Assembly: GCF_005250615.1 (NCBI RefSeq)
Contig: NZ_SULM01000009.1
Coordinates: forward strand, 124,001 to 188,000
Direction: 5' to 3'
From: Pseudomonas rhizoryzae
Lineage (GTDB): Bacteria; Pseudomonadota; Gammaproteobacteria; Pseudomonadales; Pseudomonadaceae
Length of the DNA stretch: 64,000 nucleotides
Shown: one piece after another, positions 58,501 through 64,000 of the stretch
Layout of the letters: each line of letters opens with the position of its first letter
How positions within the stretch are numbered: position 1 is the first letter of the stretch
Translations under genes and position numbers: made by a program
Notes under the pieces: generated by a model
What the model was told of the DNA's origin: nothing
Databases searched by the model: none
What the model saw: only the letters and a program-made list of their open reading frames with translations

Positions 58501-59085
58501 TCAGCCCTCAACTTCCGCTGCGAACTTGTCACGCAGTTTGTCGAGTGCCCGCTTGTACCGCATCTTGGTGGCGCTAAGCCCCATGTGCATGATATCGGCG
58601 ATCTCTTGAAACTCCAGTTCCGCAACGAAACGCAGCACCAGGATTTCCCGATCGATCTGCCCCACATGGACCAGCCAGCGATCCATTCCTCCCTTTTCCT
58701 CCAGCTTGGGCGCCCGCTCCTCGGACGCTTCCTCCATCGGATCCAGGCTTAATGCCTCCACCAGGCGCCGCTTGCGACGCTCCTTGCGGTACTGGGTGAT
58801 GCACTCATTGTAGGTAATGCTGTACAGCCAGGTCTTAAATTTCGATTTGCCTTCGAAATTCTTCAAACCGTAAAGGACCTTCAGCATGATCTCCTGGCAG
58901 ACATCGTCCGCGTCCCGGTCGTTCCCCAGGTAACGGGCACAGACGTTGAACAGAGTGCGCTGGTAGCGGCGCATCAGTTCCTCGTAGGCTCGCGTCACAT
59001 GGAAGAGTTCGCCATGCGCACGCTGCACCAGCTCTTCGTCGCTGAGCGCAGTCGGGTCATAGGCGTGAGGGGCGGGCTTGTTCAA
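58501..59085 (-). CDS. sigX: RNA polymerase ECF sigma factor SigX
   Basis: This 194-residue extracytoplasmic-function sigma factor has region 2 (YLGNDRDADDVCQEIMLKVL and FKTWLYSITYNECI, about 55-100) and region 4 (LRFVAELEFQEIADIMHMGL, about 150-190, with the helix-turn-helix). It lies directly between cmpX and oprF, the P. aeruginosa order. SigX controls oprF and fatty-acid and envelope genes there. The start is MNKPAPHAYDPTALSD. Confidence 0.94.
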   Translation of the reverse strand: MNKPAPHAYDPTALSDEELVQRAHGELFHVTRAYEELMRRYQRTLFNVCARYLGNDRDADDVCQEIMLKVLYGLKNFEGKSKFKTWLYSITYNECITQYRKERRKRRLVEALSLDPMEEASEERAPKLEEKGGMDRWLVHVGQIDREILVLRFVAELEFQEIADIMHMGLSATKMRYKRALDKLRDKFAAEVEG

Positions 59086-59141
59086 GTCGGAAGATGGCTA
59101 CCAAAAATTGGCGGGCATGATAGCCATCTCCGCGCCCCCTG

Positions 59142-59966
59142 TCAGCGACTGCGAACCTGGGCCTCCAGTAATAGACGATTCGGGACCGAAACGATCTCAC
59201 CCTCTTCAGTCAGAATGAGGGTCTTGGCGGTACCGATCTCCTCGATTTCACCCTCGACCTCGGCCAAGGTCACCCACTGACCCACCTCATAGAGTTCACG
59301 CACGTAGATGCCGGCCAGAATCTGCGCGACCAAGCCGCGGCTACCGAGCCCCAGCGCCAGTGCCGCAGCCAGGGCGAAGGCAGTGAGGACGATGGCGATG
59401 ACCATGTTGAGCAGTTCGGTCTTGATCTCCAACTGTCCGACGGCGACCGAAATCGAAATGATGATGACCAGGCCTTGGGCCAGGCGCCCGAGACCGGCGG
59501 CGTAATCCAGGCCGACGCTCTCGGCTGCGCCATGCACCAGACCGCTGACCAGTTGCGCCAGCAACACGCCGACGATGAGGACCAGCGCAGCGCCGAAGAT
59601 TTTCGGCACGTAGAGAGCCATGACGTCCAGCGTGGACGACACCCGCTGCAGTCCCAGGGACTCGGCCGCCGAGACCAGGAACACCAGCAGGACGAACCAG
59701 TAGACGATCCGGCCGATGAGGGTGGTGACCGGCATGCGGATACCGATCTTGGCCAGTTGCTTGGTGACTCCCGCGCCTGCCAGCACGCGGTCCAGGCCGA
59801 GCTTGGCCAGCACCTTGGACAGCACCGTATCGAGGATCTTGGCGACCGCGAAGCCGGCCAGGATCACCACCAGGGCACCGAGGACGTTGGGAATGAAGCC
59901 GGCCACCTTGCTCCACAGGGTGGTCATGGCGGATAGCAGGCTCTGGGTCCAGATATCGAATTCCAT
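59142..59966 (-). CDS. cmpX: CmpX, mechanosensitive-channel-family membrane protein
   Basis: This 274-residue inner-membrane protein has four hydrophobic segments and a C-terminal MscS-like beta domain (EVEGEIEEIGTAKTLILTEE, about 230-260). CmpX in P. aeruginosa is a putative mechanosensitive ion channel whose loss activates SigX. Its place between crfX and sigX supports the name. Channel activity is inferred from homology. Confidence 0.9.
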   Translation of the reverse strand: MEFDIWTQSLLSAMTTLWSKVAGFIPNVLGALVVILAGFAVAKILDTVLSKVLAKLGLDRVLAGAGVTKQLAKIGIRMPVTTLIGRIVYWFVLLVFLVSAAESLGLQRVSSTLDVMALYVPKIFGAALVLIVGVLLAQLVSGLVHGAAESVGLDYAAGLGRLAQGLVIIISISVAVGQLEIKTELLNMVIAIVLTAFALAAALALGLGSRGLVAQILAGIYVRELYEVGQWVTLAEVEGEIEEIGTAKTLILTEEGEIVSVPNRLLLEAQVRSR

Positions 59967-59971
59967 CTAGT

Positions 59972-60232
59972 TCAAGATCTCCGCGAAGAAGGACCGGTAC
60001 GCCCGGAGCGGCGCGACCGCGGCTTCAAATGAGGCGCCCCATTGCCCAGCGCCATCAGCAGCGCGGATACCCAGTGCCGTCCGATCAGATCGAAGAGCGC
60101 GCCGGCACCGACCTGGCGGTTGGCCGTCTTGAGTACCCGATGCAAGCGGGCCTGGTCATCGCCCTCCTCGTCTTGCGGCCGAGCTGGGGTATTGAGCAGC
60201 GCCTTGAGGGACGCTTCGAAGGGATCGTGCAT
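59972..60232 (-). CDS. crfX: CrfX (CfrX), pseudomonad-specific small protein
   Basis: This 86-residue protein begins MHDPFEASLKALLNTPA at an ATG (60232) with GAGG five bases upstream; the longer frame to 60265 is less likely. It matches the small CrfX/CfrX protein found upstream of cmpX-sigX-oprF in Pseudomonas. Its biochemical role is unknown. The gene ends six bases before cmpX starts, so cotranscription is likely. Confidence 0.85.
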   Translation of the reverse strand: MHDPFEASLKALLNTPARPQDEEGDDQARLHRVLKTANRQVGAGALFDLIGRHWVSALLMALGNGAPHLKPRSRRSGRTGPSSRRS

Positions 60233-60280
60233 GAGCACCTCACTGGTCATTGTCTCTTGACGCAACGAGGTGGAAACGGG

Positions 60281-61282
60281 TCACAGCCAGCGCAGCCGAC
60301 GGAACAGCCAGACCTGGAAGACCGCCACGGCACCGATCAACAGGCAAGCCACCAGGAAGCCGAAGGGTGAGGAAGAACCCGGCAGCCCGCCCATGTTCAT
60401 CCCGAGCAGACCGGTGATGAAGCTGATGGGCAGGAAGAAACCGGTGATGATGGCGAGCAGATAGAGGGTGCGGTTGGTGCGTTCGGTGGTCGCGCGCTGC
60501 TCGGCCTCCTGCAGCAAGGCGACGCGCTCACGCATCAACTCCAGCTCTTCCAGGTTACGGACCAGGCTGTTGTGCAATTCGCTCCAGTAACCCTGGCTCG
60601 CCGCGGCGACGAACCAGGCGGGCTTGCCGCGCGACAGATCCGCATAGATGTCGCGTTGGGGAGCGAGGTAGCGACGCAAGCCCGTGGCGCGACGCCTGAG
60701 GGCTAGTACCCGGCCATGATCGGGTAGCGTCTTGTCGTCCTGATCGCTCTGCTCTTCGAGGCTGTCGAGTTGCTCGGAAAGGTCGCGAACCAGGTCGTCC
60801 ACCCGACTGGTCATGTAGCTGGCCAGGTAGAGGACCAGATCTTCGGCACTCTGGGCGCCGATACCCGCCTCGATATCCTCCTGGACCTCGGCGGCGGCTT
60901 TCATGGGTCTCATGCGCAGGGAGATGACCCGCCGCTTTTCGACGAAGACGCGCAGCGAGACCATGTCTTCGGGAACGGCACCGGGGTTGAGATTCACCCC
61001 GCGCAGGAACAGCAGCAGGCTGTCGTCAGGCTGAGTGACCAGGCGCGGACGCGTCGCCTCTTCGAGCAGCAGGTCGCAGGCGAATTCACTCAGGCCACTG
61101 GACTGGCGCAGCCACGCCTGGGCTTCCGGGACGCTGCGATCCCAGTGCAGCCAGAGTACCTCGTGGGGCGCCGGCTCGACTTCCGCCAGTTCTCGACGGT
61201 TCAGCCGTCGTCCACCCCCGCGGCCATCGAGTAGATAGCCATAGATGAGGCCCTGCTCCACATCGCTGTCGTACTGCTGCAT
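60281..61282 (-). CDS. CorA/ZntB-family divalent-cation transporter
   Basis: This 333-residue protein has a large cytoplasmic N-terminal domain (about 1-265) with long helices, then two transmembrane helices (about 270-330). Between them is the GMNMGGLPG signature, the channel-mouth motif of CorA/ZntB transporters. ZntB members move zinc and related cations. It begins MQQYDSDVEQGLIYGYLLD and is upstream of crfX on the same strand. Confidence 0.9.
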   Translation of the reverse strand: MQQYDSDVEQGLIYGYLLDGRGGGRRLNRRELAEVEPAPHEVLWLHWDRSVPEAQAWLRQSSGLSEFACDLLLEEATRPRLVTQPDDSLLLFLRGVNLNPGAVPEDMVSLRVFVEKRRVISLRMRPMKAAAEVQEDIEAGIGAQSAEDLVLYLASYMTSRVDDLVRDLSEQLDSLEEQSDQDDKTLPDHGRVLALRRRATGLRRYLAPQRDIYADLSRGKPAWFVAAASQGYWSELHNSLVRNLEELELMRERVALLQEAEQRATTERTNRTLYLLAIITGFFLPISFITGLLGMNMGGLPGSSSPFGFLVACLLIGAVAVFQVWLFRRLRWL

Positions 61283-61394
61283 CTATCGTCTCGTGCGAGG
61301 ATCACGACGCTACGGTATAGCGATCCGGCGAAGGCTGTACACCCTGGGGTTGGAACGGGGGAGACGATCGTTGGCGTGGGCTTGCGCCCGATCT

Positions 61395-61430
61395 CGGCTC
61401 ACCCCGCCACCTGGGCGACGGGGTGAGCCG
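61395..61430 (-). terminator. Hairpin after ppsA
   Basis: A perfect 12-bp inverted repeat (CGGCTCACCCCG and its complement, 12-base loop) lies six bases after the ppsA stop. There is no T-run, so it is a possible terminator or mRNA-protecting stem. Confidence 0.5.
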
Positions 61431-61435
61431 CTGGA

Positions 61436-63805
61436 TCAGGCGTTGCCTTCGGCCAGGAAAAACCAGGTGTCGAGGACGGAGTCGGGGTTGAGGGACACGC
61501 TTTCGATCCCCTGCTCCATCAGCCACTTGGCGAGGTCCGGATGGTCCGAGGGACCCTGACCGCAGATGCCGATGTACTTGCCGGCGCGGTTGCAGGCGGC
61601 GATGGCATTGGCCAGCAGCTTCTTGACCGCCGGATTCCGCTCGTCGAACAGGTGGGCGATGATGCCGGAATCGCGGTCCAGGCCCAGGGTGAGCTGGGTC
61701 AGGTCGTTGGAGCCGATGGAGAAGCCGTCGAAGTGTTCGAGGAATTCGTCCGCCAGCAGCGCGTTGGAGGGCAGCTCGCACATCATGATGACGCGCAGGT
61801 CGTTCTCACCACGCTTGAGGCCATTCTCGCCGAGCAACTCGACCACGCGCGCCGCCTCGTCCAGGGTGCGCACGAAGGGCACCATGAGTTCGACGTTGGT
61901 CAGCCCCATCTCCTCGCGCACCTTCTTCATGGCGCGGCATTCCAGCTCGAAGCAGTCGCGGAAGTTCTCGCTGATGTAGCGGGACGCGCCGCGGAAGCCC
62001 AGCATGGGGTTCTCTTCCTCCGGCTCGTAGAGTTTGCCACCGATGAGGTTGGCGTATTCGTTGGACTTGAAGTCCGACAGGCGCACGATGACTTTCTTCG
62101 GCCAGAAGGCCGCGGCCAGGGTGGACACACCCTCCACCAGCTTCTCGACATAGAAGCCGACCGGGTCGGAATAGCCGGCGATGCGCTTGTCGACGCTTTC
62201 CTTCACCTCGAAGGGCAGGCTGTCGTAATTGAGCAGCGCCTTGGGGTGCACGCCGATCATGCGGTTGATGATGAATTCGAGACGCGCCAGGCCCACGCCG
62301 GCATTAGGCAGCTGGGCGAAGTCGAAGGCGCGGTCGGGGTTGCCGACGTTCATCATGATCTTGAACGGCAGCTCGGGCATGGCATCCACCGAGCTTTGGC
62401 GAATATCGAAGCCCAGTTCGCCTTCGTAGATCAGGCCGGTATCGCCCTCGGCGCAGGAGACGGTGACGGTCTGGCCATCCTTGAGCAGGCTGGTGGCGTT
62501 GCCGCAGCCGACCACCGCCGGGATGCCCAGCTCGCGGGCGATGATGGCGGCGTGGCAGGTGCGACCGCCGCGGTTGGTGACGATGGCGCTGGCACGCTTC
62601 ATCACCGGTTCCCAATCGGGGTCGGTCATGTCGGAGACCAGCACGTCGCCGGGCTGGACGCGGTCCATCTCGCTGACGTCGCGGATGATCTTGACCTTGC
62701 CGGCGCCGATGCGCTGGCCGATGGCGCGGCCCTCGACCAGCACCTGGCCCTTGTCCTTGAGCAGGTAGCGTTCCATGACGGTGGCGCTGGCGCGGCTCTT
62801 CACGGTCTCGGGGCGGGCCTGGACGATGTAGAGCTTGCCGTCGTCCCCGTCCTTGGCCCATTCGATGTCCATGGGCCGGCCGTAGTGACGCTCGATGATC
62901 AGGGCCTGCTTGGCCAGTTCGGTGACTTCGGCGTCGGTGATGGAGAAGCGCGCACGGTCGGCGGGCTCGACGTCGACGGTACGGACGGAGCGACCGGCCT
63001 TGGCTTCTTCGCCGTAGACCATCTTGATGGCCTTGCTGCCCAGGTTGCGTCTGAGGATGGCCGGGCGGCCGGCTTCCAGGGTGGGCTTGTGGACATAGAA
63101 CTCATCCGGGTTGACGGCACCCTGCACCACGGTCTCGCCAAGGCCGTAGGCGGCGGTGACGAAGACCGCATCGCGGAAGCCCGACTCGGTATCCAGGGTG
63201 AAGAGCACGCCGGCGGCGCCGGTCTCGGAGCGGACCATGCGCTGCACGCCGGCGGACAGGGCGACCAGCTTGTGATCGAAGCCCTGGTGCACGCGGTAGG
63301 CGATGGCGCGGTCATTGAAGAGAGAGGCGAAGACTTCCTTGGCGGCGCGGATGACGTTGTCGACGCCGCGGATGTTGAGGAAGGTTTCCTGCTGACCGGC
63401 GAAGGAGGCATCGGGCAGGTCTTCGGCGGTGGCCGAGGAGCGCACGGCGACGGCCAGGTTGGGGTTGCCGGCGGAGATTTCGGCGAAGGCCTTGCGGATT
63501 TCGCTGTCGAGGCGCTCCGGGAAAGGCGCGTCCATGACCCACTGGCGGATCTGGGCGCCGGTCTTGGCCAGGGCGTTGACGTCGTCGACGTCCAAGGCAT
63601 CGAGGGCGGCATGAATGCGATCGTTCAGCCCGCTCTGCTCGAGGAAATCGCGGTAGGCCTGGGCCGTGGTGGCGAACCCGCCCGGTACGGAGACGCCCGC
63701 GCCGGCCAGGTTGGCGATCATCTCGCCGAGGGATGCGTTCTTGCCGCCCACGCGCTCGACGTCGTGTACGCCGAGCTGCTCCAGTGAAATTACATACTCG
63801 TCCAA
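61436..63805 (-). CDS. ppsA: Phosphoenolpyruvate synthase
   Basis: This 789-residue enzyme makes phosphoenolpyruvate from pyruvate, ATP and water in gluconeogenesis. It has the ATP-grasp N-terminal domain ([38 protein letters not shown]), the phosphohistidine region ([21 protein letters not shown] with the catalytic His) and the PEP-binding C-terminal barrel ([30 protein letters not shown] with the Cys). The TTG at 63805 is chosen because GGAGA lies nine bases upstream; no ATG fits. It is divergent from its regulator. Confidence 0.95.
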   Translation of the reverse strand: MDEYVISLEQLGVHDVERVGGKNASLGEMIANLAGAGVSVPGGFATTAQAYRDFLEQSGLNDRIHAALDALDVDDVNALAKTGAQIRQWVMDAPFPERLDSEIRKAFAEISAGNPNLAVAVRSSATAEDLPDASFAGQQETFLNIRGVDNVIRAAKEVFASLFNDRAIAYRVHQGFDHKLVALSAGVQRMVRSETGAAGVLFTLDTESGFRDAVFVTAAYGLGETVVQGAVNPDEFYVHKPTLEAGRPAILRRNLGSKAIKMVYGEEAKAGRSVRTVDVEPADRARFSITDAEVTELAKQALIIERHYGRPMDIEWAKDGDDGKLYIVQARPETVKSRASATVMERYLLKDKGQVLVEGRAIGQRIGAGKVKIIRDVSEMDRVQPGDVLVSDMTDPDWEPVMKRASAIVTNRGGRTCHAAIIARELGIPAVVGCGNATSLLKDGQTVTVSCAEGDTGLIYEGELGFDIRQSSVDAMPELPFKIMMNVGNPDRAFDFAQLPNAGVGLARLEFIINRMIGVHPKALLNYDSLPFEVKESVDKRIAGYSDPVGFYVEKLVEGVSTLAAAFWPKKVIVRLSDFKSNEYANLIGGKLYEPEEENPMLGFRGASRYISENFRDCFELECRAMKKVREEMGLTNVELMVPFVRTLDEAARVVELLGENGLKRGENDLRVIMMCELPSNALLADEFLEHFDGFSIGSNDLTQLTLGLDRDSGIIAHLFDERNPAVKKLLANAIAACNRAGKYIGICGQGPSDHPDLAKWLMEQGIESVSLNPDSVLDTWFFLAEGNA

Positions 63806-63932
63806 GGTCTTCTCTCCATCTTGTGTCTTTGTGGGAAAGCAGTACGCCTCGGCGCTCGCCCCATGGACAGTGGACGGCGGTGGGTTACAGTGCAGCGATC
63901 CCTGCTCCGTACGCCACCAGGACGTCCATGCC

Positions 63933-64000
63933 ATGCAACGAACCGCCTTTTTCATTTCCGACGGTACCGGCATCACGGCCGAAACCCTCGGTCAAAGCCT
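63933..64000 (+). CDS. ppsR: Phosphoenolpyruvate synthase regulatory protein (start only)
   Basis: The window ends 68 bases into this gene. The first 22 residues, [19 protein letters not shown]..., match the start of the DUF299 bifunctional kinase/pyrophosphorylase that phosphorylates PpsA on a threonine next to its catalytic histidine and later reverses it. It is divergent from ppsA, the classic arrangement. The ATG at 63933 is the likely start; an ATG five bases earlier is out of frame. Confidence 0.88.
   Translation, partial: MQRTAFFISDGTGITAETLGQS

Overview
This is a GC-rich chromosomal window of a gammaproteobacterium that is almost certainly a Pseudomonas. The main reasons are the crfX-cmpX-sigX-oprF cluster, a hallmark of the genus, the cobO-cobB-bluB-cobD-cobC-cobQ-cobP-cobT-phosphatase-cobS gene order, the divergent gltA / sdhCDAB-sucAB-lpd-sucCD block, and the divergent ppsA / ppsA-regulator pair. 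The D-Ala-D-Ala operon suggests a P. oryzihabitans-like lineage, but that species guess is inference. I see no rRNA, tRNA, CRISPR array, prophage or transposase gene.

Layout. 1-262 is the end of an SRPBCC-family gene. 471-7517 is a plus-strand operon: an RpiR-type regulator, a VanX-like D-Ala-D-Ala dipeptidase and a five-gene peptide ABC importer (ddpXABCDF order), likely for scavenging cell-wall dipeptides. 7526-11085 holds ycgN-like, nitroreductase, 2-hydroxyacid dehydrogenase, ycgL-like and RNase D genes. 11371-14798 holds a FadL porin and a divergent alcohol dehydrogenase / LysR pair. 14795-16948 is a membrane protein with an EAL domain and a degenerate GGDEF domain.

17108-25860 is a ten-gene minus-strand cobalamin operon. 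Most adjacent genes overlap by a few bases, and the operon is preceded by a cobalamin riboswitch (about 25972-26140). A cysteine-rich copper-storage protein is divergent from it. 26723-32738 holds a YggL-like protein, a metallophosphoesterase, a DedA protein, and a molybdenum hydroxylase operon (multiheme cytochrome c, [2Fe-2S] subunit, Mo subunit). 33055-38292 holds a small HNH protein, two NlpC/P60 lipoproteins, a Sir2-like / Tag-like / TtcA run, a J-domain protein and a SprT-like protein.

38345-42713 holds a dienelactone hydrolase, a 183-bp imperfect inverted repeat that looks like a non-coding mobile element, htpG and two lipoproteins. 42769-57213 holds brnQ and the TCA-cycle block: sucDC, lpd, sucBA and sdhBADC on the minus strand, and gltA on the plus strand, with good sigma-70-type promoters between sdhC and gltA. 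57345-61282 is oprF-sigX-cmpX-crfX and a CorA/ZntB transporter. 61436-64000 is ppsA and the divergent start of its regulatory kinase/phosphorylase gene.

Most of the window is core metabolism. The parts most worth a second look are the RpiR-controlled D-Ala-D-Ala operon, the inverted-repeat element at 39108-39290, the Tag-like/Sir2 coupled pair, the Csp-like copper protein next to the B12 riboswitch, and the hairpins between the sdh-suc genes.
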